This document shows, piece after piece, positions 27,794-35,141 of a stretch of 64,000 nt of DNA (positions are counted from its first letter, which is position 1; each line of letters begins with the position of its first letter). The DNA is from Salipiger mangrovisoli (GTDB lineage Bacteria; Pseudomonadota; Alphaproteobacteria; Rhodobacterales; Rhodobacteraceae). The translations under genes and the position numbers were made by a program. The notes under the pieces are model-generated. The model ran no database searches and was not told the origin of the DNA. It saw only the letters and a program-made list of their open reading frames with translations. The DNA lies in NCBI RefSeq assembly GCF_015223355.1, contig NZ_JADFFK010000016.1, positions 62,001 to 126,000 on the forward strand, read 5' to 3'.

Positions 27794-28573
27794 ATGGTTC
27801 AATTGACACTTCCCAAGAACTCCAAGATCCGCACCGGCAAGACCTGGCCGAAGCCCGAGGGCGCGACCAACGTGCGGGCGTTCAAGATCTACCGCTGGAA
27901 CCCCGATGACGGTGAGAACCCGCGGGTCGACACCTACTTCCTCGACATGGACAAATGCGGTCCGATGGTCCTGGACGCGCTGATCAAGATCAAGAACGAG
28001 ATCGACCCGACGCTGACCTTCCGCCGCTCCTGCCGCGAGGGCATCTGCGGTTCCTGCGCGATGAACATCGACGGGATCAACACGCTGGCCTGCATCTACG
28101 GCCTCGACGAGGTCAAGGGCGACGTGAAGATCTACCCGCTGCCGCACATGCCGGTGGTGAAGGACCTGATCCCCGACCTGACGCATTTCTACGCGCAGCA
28201 CGCCTCGATCATGCCCTGGCTGGAGACCAAGACGAACCGTCCCCAGAAAGAATGGCGGCAGTCGATCGAGGACCGCAAGAAGCTCGACGGTCTTTACGAG
28301 TGCGTCATGTGCGCGTCGTGCTCGACCGCCTGCCCGAGCTACTGGTGGAACTCCGACCGCTACCTCGGCCCGGCCGCGCTGCTGCACGCCTACCGCTGGA
28401 TCATCGACAGCCGCGACGAAGCGACCGGCGAGCGCCTCGACAACCTCGAGGATCCGTTCAAGCTCTACCGCTGCCACACCATCATGAACTGCGCCAAGAC
28501 CTGCCCCAAGGGTCTGAACCCGGCCAAGGCAATTGCGGAAATCAAGCGCATGATGCTGAATCGCCACGTCTGA
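27794..28573 (+). CDS. sdhB: Succinate dehydrogenase iron-sulfur subunit
   Basis: 259 residues. It carries electrons from FAD to quinone. The [2Fe-2S] ligands lie in [15 protein letters not shown], the [4Fe-4S] in [16 protein letters not shown] and the [3Fe-4S] in [17 protein letters not shown]. All cluster cysteines expected for a standard subunit are present. It is the last enzyme gene of the operon; a terminator starts 24 bases later. Confidence 0.98.
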   Translation: MVQLTLPKNSKIRTGKTWPKPEGATNVRAFKIYRWNPDDGENPRVDTYFLDMDKCGPMVLDALIKIKNEIDPTLTFRRSCREGICGSCAMNIDGINTLACIYGLDEVKGDVKIYPLPHMPVVKDLIPDLTHFYAQHASIMPWLETKTNRPQKEWRQSIEDRKKLDGLYECVMCASCSTACPSYWWNSDRYLGPAALLHAYRWIIDSRDEATGERLDNLEDPFKLYRCHTIMNCAKTCPKGLNPAKAIAEIKRMMLNRHV

Positions 28574-28596
28574 TCCGCGCCGCGCGATCTGTTGCT

Positions 28597-28630
28597 AGCG
28601 CCGTCTCCGAAAGGGGGCGGCGCTTTCCGT
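28597..28630 (+). terminator. Rho-independent terminator after sdhB
   Basis: AGCGCCGTCTCC (28597-28608) pairs with GGGGGCGGCGCT (28613-28624) across a GAAA tetraloop, with two G-T pairs, followed by TTCCGTTT. It ends the sdh operon. Confidence 0.87.
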
Positions 28631-28760
28631 TTCGCGCTGCATGGCCGACGGTTGCGCTGTGCGCAGAGCGTGGTTGCAGGATCGGCGGGTGTGCCGCGGT
28701 GCAGAAAGCCCTATGTAGGGACCCGGACGGGAGGAGATCGAGAGATCAAGGATGGACGCT

Positions 28761-28922
28761 ATGATCAGCACTGCAGCTAAGACCGAGACCACCGCCCGTG
28801 AAGCCCTCGACGCGCTCGAGCAGGCGTTTGCCTACTACCAGCCCGAACCCGTGCTCGTGCATGTCGCACATAAGGATGTGACCGCCGATCTGGGCACGCT
28901 GGACTACTACCGCGCCGCCTGA
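28761..28922 (+). CDS. 53-residue protein of unknown function
   Basis: Short open frame, MISTAAKTETTARE..., with a helical, Ala/Glu-rich first half (EALDALEQAFAYYQPE) and an ending in DYYRAA. ATG at 28761 is chosen because AAGG ends nine bases before it; the in-frame ATG at 28752 abuts that AAGG directly. It lies just past the sdh terminator. I cannot name a family. The good Shine-Dalgarno spacing and coherent composition support it as real. Confidence 0.6.
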   Translation: MISTAAKTETTAREALDALEQAFAYYQPEPVLVHVAHKDVTADLGTLDYYRAA

Positions 28923-29005
28923 GGCTGGCCGCCGATGGCAGGATGCGCTAGGGTCCGGCCCATGCGCAACCTCCCCTGCACAGGACCGACCGATCGAGGC
29001 CCCCG

Positions 29006-29209
29006 GTGATTTTCGCGGGGGTCTTTGTCGTTGCGGTGGTTCTGCTGCTGGTCTTCAATTATCGGCACGGTGACACCCGGCTGTGCCGTTGGCGCGAGCG
29101 CCGAGGCGCAGGGGACAGCACCTGGACCTGCGTGCACTGCGGGGCCACCGCGCAGGGACCGAGGGGCGAGACGCCGCGGGTCTGCCAGCGCACCGGACAC
29201 GCGCGCTAA
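29006..29209 (+). CDS. Small membrane protein with a zinc-ribbon-like tail
   Basis: 67 residues from GTG at 29006. One membrane helix at residues about 3-18 (FAGVFVVAVVLLLVF) is followed by HGDTRLCRWRERRG and a CVHCG motif near residue 42; a further Cys lies near the C-terminus. Cys pairs suggest metal binding on the cytoplasmic side. Proteins of this kind occur in related genomes but I know no function. Confidence 0.68.
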   Translation: MIFAGVFVVAVVLLLVFNYRHGDTRLCRWRERRGAGDSTWTCVHCGATAQGPRGETPRVCQRTGHAR

Positions 29210-29224
29210 CCCGGAGCTGGCGTC

Positions 29225-29286
29225 GAGGGGGCTCCGCCCCCGTCCGCTGCGCGGACTCCCCCGGCGTATTTGGAAAGAGAAGAAGG
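29225..29286 (+). repeat. Dispersed intergenic element copy C (variant end)
   Basis: GGGGG-CTCCG-CCCCC hairpin, a second hairpin (GTCCGC/GCGGAC), then CTCCCCCGGCGTATTTGG and AAAGAGAAGAAG. The 3' end differs from the CTAGAAGAA type and matches the minus-strand copies at 35083 and 46045. Confidence 0.65.
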
Positions 29287-29344
29287 GCGGGGCTTGCGTG
29301 CGTTGCGCGCGTGGGGTCATCTGACGGCAAAGAGGAGCCAAGAC

Positions 29345-30190
29345 ATGACCCAAGCCCCCGAAGATGCGGATTCACGCCGCGCGGTTGCGCCGGTGATCTG
29401 CTATCCCACCGACACCCTGCCGGAAGCAGACATGGCGCTCTACGCCGCGGCTCTGGCCGGCGCGGAACTGGTCGAGACCGTGGTGGCCGCGCCGCGCGAT
29501 GCCTGCAGCTTTCGGGTGCCGGCGGGCGGCTTTTTCCGCATCCGAAGCGTCGAGGCACCGCAGGTGGGCGATCTCAACCTGTGGAACGCGAACGACCTGT
29601 CGGAGCGCTTCTACTCGGGCAAGACGCGGGCGTTGCACGGCACCCACCTGAGCACCGGCGAGCGGATGTGGTCTTGCTTCCCGCATCTGCGCCCGATGGC
29701 GACCATCGTCGAAGACAGCCTCGACTGGTATGGGATCGACGAATTCGGCGGGTCGGTGCACGACGTGATCGGCACGCGCTGCGATCCCCACACGCACCAC
29801 CTGCTGAGCGGCGCGCAGTACCATCATTGCTGCCACTCCAACCTGACGCGCGCGCTGGCCGAAGCCACGGGGCTTTCCGCCGAGGCGGCGGCGCGCGAGG
29901 TGCATGATGTGCTGAACGTCTTCATGTGCACCGGTTTCACCCGCGACACCGGCCAATACTTCATGAAAGCCAGCCCGGTGCGTCCGGGAGACCATCTGAC
30001 CTTCTTTGCAGAGATCGACCTGCTGGGCGCGTTGAGCGCCTGTCCGGGCGGCGACTGCGGCAGTGAGCACAGCTCGGACGTGGCGCGTTGCGCGCCGCTG
30101 GAGGTGGACATCCTGCGGGCGCCGGACGCGCTTCTGGCGGGTTGGCACGCACCCGCGCGCAATGGCTACGACGGCAGCCACGGGATGTGA
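29345..30190 (+). CDS. DUF1989 / urea-carboxylase-associated family protein
   Basis: 281 residues. The DUF1989 fold is indicated by VPAGGFFRIRSVE, WNANDLSERFYSGKT, THLSTGERMWSCFP and the HHCCHSNLTRAL region with clustered His/Cys, suggesting a metal site. Relatives lie beside urea carboxylase genes or act in nitrogen and aminomethyl metabolism, but no urea genes adjoin this copy. ATG at 29345 is preceded by AGGAG. The specific reaction is unknown. Confidence 0.85.
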   Translation: MTQAPEDADSRRAVAPVICYPTDTLPEADMALYAAALAGAELVETVVAAPRDACSFRVPAGGFFRIRSVEAPQVGDLNLWNANDLSERFYSGKTRALHGTHLSTGERMWSCFPHLRPMATIVEDSLDWYGIDEFGGSVHDVIGTRCDPHTHHLLSGAQYHHCCHSNLTRALAEATGLSAEAAAREVHDVLNVFMCTGFTRDTGQYFMKASPVRPGDHLTFFAEIDLLGALSACPGGDCGSEHSSDVARCAPLEVDILRAPDALLAGWHAPARNGYDGSHGM

Positions 30191-30238
30191 GGGAGTGAGC
30201 ACTTGCAGGGTGAGCGGGGCTTCTGCCCCGCCCTCCTG

Positions 30239-30943
30239 TCAGGCGAAGGCGGCTTCGAGCGCGACCTCGACCATCTCGGCGAAGGACCTCTGCCGGTCTT
30301 CGGCCGGCAGCGCCTCGTGGGTGAGGAGGTGGTCCGAGACCGTGAGCACGGCCAGCGCGCGCACCCCGTGGCGGGCGGCGAGGTTGTAGAGCTCGGCGGC
30401 TTCCATTTCGACGCCGAGAATGCCGTGCCGGGTCATGATCTCGTTGAGGTCGGGGCGCTCGTCGTAGAAGACGTCGGCGGAATAGATCCCGCCAACATGC
30501 GTGGTCGCGCCGATCCGCGCGGCGGCGTCGGCGGCTGCGCGCAACAGGCCGTAGTCGGCACAGGGCGCGAAGTTCAATTCGCGGAAGATCCCGCGGGAGG
30601 GGGTCGACAGGCTGCTTGCCGTCATCGCGAGGATGACATCGCGCACCGCGACGCTTTCCTGCATCGCGCCGCAGGAGCCGATGCGGATCAGGGTCTTCGC
30701 CCCGTAGTCCCGGATCAGCTCGTTGGCGTAGATGGACAGGCTGGGCATCCCCATGCCGGAGCCATGCACGGACACGCGGTGCCCTTTCCAGGACCCCGTG
30801 AAACCATACATGCCGCGCACCCGGTTGACGCATTCTGCGTTGTCCAGAAACGTTTCCGCCACCCATTCCGCGCGCAGCGGATCTCCGGGCATCAGCACCG
30901 TTTCGGCGATATCGCCGGGTTTTGCTCCGATATGGACCGTCAT
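30239..30943 (-). CDS. deoD: Purine-nucleoside phosphorylase, hexameric DeoD type
   Basis: 234 residues. It phosphorolyses purine (deoxy)nucleosides to base and sugar-1-phosphate in salvage. Begins [20 protein letters not shown], has the phosphate-site [14 protein letters not shown], and the base/ribose region [13 protein letters not shown]. Length matches E. coli DeoD. Its ATG overlaps the stop of the H-NS-like gene by one base, an unusual pairing that implies co-translation. Confidence 0.95.
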   Translation of the reverse strand: MTVHIGAKPGDIAETVLMPGDPLRAEWVAETFLDNAECVNRVRGMYGFTGSWKGHRVSVHGSGMGMPSLSIYANELIRDYGAKTLIRIGSCGAMQESVAVRDVILAMTASSLSTPSRGIFRELNFAPCADYGLLRAAADAAARIGATTHVGGIYSADVFYDERPDLNEIMTRHGILGVEMEAAELYNLAARHGVRALAVLTVSDHLLTHEALPAEDRQRSFAEMVEVALEAAFA

Positions 30944-31278
30944 CAGAGGGCGAGGTCCTCGATCGACTTGCCGTCTTCGAGCGCGTCAATCACCCAGTTC
31001 GGCTTGCGGCCACGCCCGGTCCAGGTTTGCGCCGGATCCGCCGGATTGGCGTATTTCGGTGCGCCCTTGGAGCCCTTGGTGCCGCCGGCTGCAATGATTT
31101 CGTCGAGCGAGTATCCGAATTGCTTGGCGACTTGCTCGGCTGCGCGCTTTGCTTCGGCCTTGCGGCGCGCGTCTATTGTAACCAGAGCTTTCTCTACGTC
31201 AGCCTGCAGCTGCTTCAACTCGTCTTTTGACAGGGTATCAAGGTCAATATTCACGATAGTCTCCGTTTTCTGTGCCAT
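30943..31278 (-). CDS. H-NS family nucleoid-associated protein (HvrA-like)
   Basis: 111 residues. An N-terminal coiled-coil oligomerisation segment (about 10-55: [18 protein letters not shown]...) is followed by the DNA-binding domain with the H-NS core [11 protein letters not shown] near residues 86-96. Alphaproteobacterial members such as HvrA regulate photosynthesis and nitrogen genes; here the targets are unknown. ATG at 31278 is chosen because the coiled coil starts soon after. It is followed directly by deoD. Confidence 0.9.
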   Translation of the reverse strand: MAQKTETIVNIDLDTLSKDELKQLQADVEKALVTIDARRKAEAKRAAEQVAKQFGYSLDEIIAAGGTKGSKGAPKYANPADPAQTWTGRGRKPNWVIDALEDGKSIEDLAL

Positions 31279-31413
31279 AAAAATTCGGCAATCGGAGCAT
31301 TTCTGCAAGGCATGGCTTTGTGTCAATTGAACTTTTCGCGTATTTCCGCTGGCGGCTGTCCACCTGTAACGTGAACAGCCGTATCTTTTTGCAACCCATG
31401 CGCGGATTGACGC

Positions 31414-33390
31414 TTATTGCGCGGCCGCACGGGCCGGATCGGCAAGGGAGACAATGTCTTTCATGATCTCGTTCAGTTCGAAATCCTTGGGTGTGTAGAC
31501 CCTTGCAACTCCCAGTGCTTTCAGCGCCTTGGCATCTTCATCCGGGATGATGCCGCCGACAACGACGGGGATATGCTCCAGGCCTTCGGCATGCATCCGC
31601 TGCATCATATCCTCGATCAAGGGAATGTGACTGCCGGAGAGAATGGAAAGCCCCACCACATGCGCACCGTTTTTAGCCTGGCCGACTATCTGCTCCGGGG
31701 TCAGGCGGATTCCCTCATATTCTATTTCCATGCCGCAGTCGCGGGCACGAAAGGCGATCTGCTCGGCGCCGTTGGAATGGCCGTCGAGACCGGGTTTGCC
31801 GACCAGAAAGCGCAGGCGGCGCCCAAGCCGGTCACTGACCGCATCCACCGCGGCGCGCAGTTCGTCCAGGCCTTCGGTGCGGTTCGAGACTCCCTTGGCC
31901 ACTCCGGTGGGGCCGCGATACTCGCCGTGCACGGCGCGCATCTGATGCGCCCATTCTCCGGTGGTCACCCCGGCTTTTGCGCAGATGATCGAGGCAGGCA
32001 TGACATTTGCACCCGAAGCTGCCGCGGCGCGCAATTCGGCGAGCGCCGCTTCAACCGCGGCGGCGTCTCGGGCTAAGCGCCACTGCTCGAGGCGCGCGAT
32101 TTGCTCGGCTTCGACCGCGGGGTCCACGAGCATGATGCCGCCGTCTTCGCCAACCAGCGGAGACCGCTCGGCCTCGGTCCATCGATTCACGCCGACCACG
32201 GTTGTCTCATTGCGCTCGATTCTACCGAGCCGGTCCGCATTCGCATCGACGAGCCGCGATTTCATGTAGTCGATCGCGCCAATGGCGCCGCCCATAGAGC
32301 CGATATTCGCCAGTTCAGCGCGCGCGCCGTCCTTCAGCGCCGCGACCTTTCGGTCCACCGCCGGATTGCCATCGAACAGGTCGTCGAATTCCAGAAGGTC
32401 GGTCTCGTAGGCGAGGATCTGCTGCATCCGCATCGACCATTGCTGGTCCCAGGGACGTGGCAACCCAAGCGCTTCGTTCCAGGCCGGCAATTGCACGGCG
32501 CGGGCGCGGGCGTTTTTCGACAGTGTCACTGCCAGCATCTCAATGAGAATACGGTAGACATTGTTTTCCGGCTGTTGCTCGGTCAGACCAAGGCTGTTGA
32601 CCTGCACTCCGTAGCGAAAGCGGCGGTATTTCGGATCCGTGACGCCGTAGCGCTCCTGCAGGATTTCATCCCAAAGGTCGACAAAGGCGCGCATCTTGCA
32701 CATTTCTGTAACAAATCGGATGCCGGCATTGACGAAAAAGCTGATGCGTCCGCAGAGCGCGGGGAAATCCTCGGCGGCAACGCGGCCTTTCAACTCGTCG
32801 AGAACATCGCAGGCTGTCGCAAGGGCAAAGGCCAGTTCCTGTTCGGGCGTCGCGCCGGCCTCCTGCAGGTGGTAGGAGCAGACATTCATCGGATTCCACT
32901 TGGGAACATGCGTGTAGCAATATTCCGCCACGTCCCCGATCATCTTCAATGACGGTTTCGGCGGGCAGATATAGGTGCCGCGGCTGAGATATTCCTTGAT
33001 CAGATCGTTCTGCACGGTGCCCTGCAGCTGCGCGGTGTCGGCTCCCTGTTCCTCGGCCACCGCGATGTAGAGCGCCAGCAGCCAAGGGGCGGTGGCGTTG
33101 ATCGTCATCGAGGTGTTCATCTGTTCCAGCGGGATCTGGTCGAAAAGTGCGCGCATGTCGCCCAGGTGGCAGACCGGCACGCCGACCTTGCCGACCTCGC
33201 CGCGCGCCAGCACGTGGTCGCTGTCGTAGCCGGTCTGCGTCGGCAGATCGAAGGCCACGGACAGGCCGGTCTGCCCCTTGGCGAGGTTCGCCCGGTAGAG
33301 GGCGTTCGAGGCGCTGGCGGTCGAATGGCCGGCATAGGTGCGGATCAGCCAGGGACGGTCGGGCTGGCGCGGGCTGGTGCTGTCTTTCAT
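31414..33390 (-). CDS. ecm: Ethylmalonyl-CoA mutase, B12-dependent
   Basis: 658 residues. It isomerises ethylmalonyl-CoA to methylsuccinyl-CoA in the ethylmalonyl-CoA pathway. The methylmalonyl-CoA-mutase-type substrate barrel is N-terminal (RPWLIRTYAGHSTA; FDLPTQTGYDSDH). The cobalamin domain (about 525-650) has KPGLDGHSNGAEQ, with the DxHxxG base-off motif, and LSILSGSH. Divergent neighbour ccr supplies its substrate, which favours this over methylmalonyl-CoA mutase. ATG at 33390 follows GGAGGA. Confidence 0.95.
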   Translation of the reverse strand: MKDSTSPRQPDRPWLIRTYAGHSTASASNALYRANLAKGQTGLSVAFDLPTQTGYDSDHVLARGEVGKVGVPVCHLGDMRALFDQIPLEQMNTSMTINATAPWLLALYIAVAEEQGADTAQLQGTVQNDLIKEYLSRGTYICPPKPSLKMIGDVAEYCYTHVPKWNPMNVCSYHLQEAGATPEQELAFALATACDVLDELKGRVAAEDFPALCGRISFFVNAGIRFVTEMCKMRAFVDLWDEILQERYGVTDPKYRRFRYGVQVNSLGLTEQQPENNVYRILIEMLAVTLSKNARARAVQLPAWNEALGLPRPWDQQWSMRMQQILAYETDLLEFDDLFDGNPAVDRKVAALKDGARAELANIGSMGGAIGAIDYMKSRLVDANADRLGRIERNETTVVGVNRWTEAERSPLVGEDGGIMLVDPAVEAEQIARLEQWRLARDAAAVEAALAELRAAAASGANVMPASIICAKAGVTTGEWAHQMRAVHGEYRGPTGVAKGVSNRTEGLDELRAAVDAVSDRLGRRLRFLVGKPGLDGHSNGAEQIAFRARDCGMEIEYEGIRLTPEQIVGQAKNGAHVVGLSILSGSHIPLIEDMMQRMHAEGLEHIPVVVGGIIPDEDAKALKALGVARVYTPKDFELNEIMKDIVSLADPARAAAQ

Positions 33391-33716
33391 GTCATCCTCC
33401 CTCGGACGGCGCGATTCTTGCGAGCAATCATCTTGCGATTGGATGTGGATAGGAGAAATAAAATGTCTCGTCAATTCGCCGCATCGCGGCGGGCGCGCGT
33501 GGCTGCAGTGCAGCGGGCGCAGGTTCGTCCGGATCCCACTATACATGCGTTTGACTGGCTGGGCGCTGAATTTTTCTGCATCCGCGAAGTTATAAAATTT
33601 CTCAGGTGTCGCGGTTAGAGTTGCAATATTGCGCGATGGATTGTATTCCGATGGGGAGGAGCCCCGCGATTCTGCACTGCGGCGCGGGCGATGCAGGAGT
33701 GAGGAAGGAGGCCATG
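33391..33716. promoter_or_regulatory. Divergent ecm-ccr promoter region
   Basis: 326 bp between divergent starts, less GC-rich than the genes. Operator-like elements seen are TTGC-GA-GCAA at 33418-33427 near ecm and the palindrome GCAATATTGC at 33623-33632 near ccr. Both contain TTGC/GCAA half-sites, so a shared regulator of the ScfR/RamB type is conceivable. I could not assign -35/-10 boxes. Confidence 0.5.
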
Positions 33717-34997
33717 ATGGCGCTCGACAGCAAGACCGAGATCGCGCCCTACAACGCACCGGTGAAGGACCTCTACGAGATCGGCGAGATGCCCCCGCTC
33801 GGCCATGTGCCGAAGCAGATGTACGCCTGGGCGATCCGCCGCGAGCGTCATGGCGAGCCCGACACCTCCTTCCAGAAGGAGGTGGTCGACACCTGGGAGA
33901 TCGACAGCTCGGAAGTGCTGGTCCTCGTGATGGCCGCCGGGGTCAACTACAACGGTGTCTGGGCCGGGCTCGGCGTGCCGATCAGCCCCTTCGACGGGCA
34001 TGGCGCGCCCTATCATATCGCCGGGTCCGACGCCTCGGGCATCGTCTGGAAGGTGGGCGAGAAGGTCACCCGCTGGAAGGTCGGCGACGAGGTGGTCATC
34101 CATTGCAACCAGGACGACGGCGACGACGAGGAGTGCAACGGCGGCGACCCGATGTTCTCGCCCAGCCAGCGCATCTGGGGTTACGAGACCCCGGACGGCA
34201 GCTTCGCCCAGTTCACCCGCGTGCAGGCACAGCAACTCATGCCGCGCCCGAAGCACCTGACCTGGGAAGAGAGCGCCTGCTATACGCTGACGCTGGCCAC
34301 CGCCTACCGGATGCTTTTCGGCCACCACCCGCACGAGCTGAAGCCGGGCCAGAACGTGCTGGTCTGGGGCGCCTCGGGTGGACTCGGCTCCTACGCGATC
34401 CAGCTGATCAACACCGCTGGTGCCAATGCGATCGGCGTGATCTCGGACGAGAGCAAGCGCGAGTTCGTCATGTCGATGGGCGCCAAGGGGGTCATCAACC
34501 GCAACGAGTTCAAGTGCTGGGGCCAGCTGCCCAAGGTGAACACGCCCGAATACAACGAGTGGCTGAAGGAGGCGCGCAAGTTCGGCAAGGCGATCTGGGA
34601 CATCACTGGCAAGGGCGTGAGCGTCGACATGGTGTTCGAGCATCCCGGCGAGGCGACCTTCCCGGTCTCGGCGCTGGTCTGCAAGAAGGGGGGCATGGTG
34701 GTGATCTGCGCCGGCACCTCCGGCTTCAACTGCACCTTCGACGTGCGCTACATGTGGATGCACCAGAAGCGTTTGCAGGGCTCGCATTTTGCCCATCTCA
34801 AGCAGGCCTCGGCGGCGAACAAGCTGATGATCGAGCGCCGTCTTGATCCCTGCATGTCCGAGGTCTTCAGCTGGGAGGAGATCCCGGCGGCGCATGTGAA
34901 GATGCTGCGCAACCAGCACAAGCCGGGCAACATGGCGGTGCTGGTGCAGGCCCCGCGGACCGGGCTGCGCACTTTCGAGGACGCGCTGGCAGGCTGA
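33717..34997 (+). CDS. ccr: Crotonyl-CoA carboxylase/reductase
   Basis: 426 residues. It reductively carboxylates crotonyl-CoA to ethylmalonyl-CoA with NADPH and CO2, the key step of the ethylmalonyl-CoA pathway. Medium-chain dehydrogenase fold: GVNYNGVWAGLGVP, IWGYETPDGSFAQF and the NADPH site VLVWGASGGLGSYAIQ. ATG at 33717 (MALDSKTEIAPYN) has AAGGAG six bases upstream; the ATG one codon earlier is closer than usual. Divergent from ecm. Confidence 0.97.
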   Translation: MALDSKTEIAPYNAPVKDLYEIGEMPPLGHVPKQMYAWAIRRERHGEPDTSFQKEVVDTWEIDSSEVLVLVMAAGVNYNGVWAGLGVPISPFDGHGAPYHIAGSDASGIVWKVGEKVTRWKVGDEVVIHCNQDDGDDEECNGGDPMFSPSQRIWGYETPDGSFAQFTRVQAQQLMPRPKHLTWEESACYTLTLATAYRMLFGHHPHELKPGQNVLVWGASGGLGSYAIQLINTAGANAIGVISDESKREFVMSMGAKGVINRNEFKCWGQLPKVNTPEYNEWLKEARKFGKAIWDITGKGVSVDMVFEHPGEATFPVSALVCKKGGMVVICAGTSGFNCTFDVRYMWMHQKRLQGSHFAHLKQASAANKLMIERRLDPCMSEVFSWEEIPAAHVKMLRNQHKPGNMAVLVQAPRTGLRTFEDALAG

Positions 34998-35004
34998 GTG
35001 GCGA

Positions 35005-35069
35005 GGGAGGGGGCGCTGCCCCCTCGGCGCTGCGCGCCTCACCCCCGGGATATTTGACCCTAGAAGAAG
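35005..35069 (+). repeat. Dispersed intergenic element copy D
   Basis: GAGGGGG-CGCTG-CCCCCTC-like hairpin, a second GC hairpin, CCCCCGGGATATTTG and CCTAGAAGAAGG. It starts eight bases after the ccr stop, so it may act as the ccr terminator. Confidence 0.7.
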
Positions 35070-35082
35070 GCGCGGGCACGTG

Positions 35083-35107
35083 GCGCTTCTTCTCTTTCCA
35101 AATACGC
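35083..35107 (-). repeat. Dispersed intergenic element copy E, inverted partial
   Basis: On the minus strand it reads GCGTATTTGGAAAGAGAAGA. It faces copy D head to head; AAGAAGGCGC of D and GCGCTTCTTCT of E form an inverted repeat. It follows the convergent FadJ-like gene. The GC hairpin part is not obvious here. Confidence 0.55.
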
Positions 35108-35141
35108 ACGGCGGCGCGGCATGGCCGGGCGCGCCCTGCGG

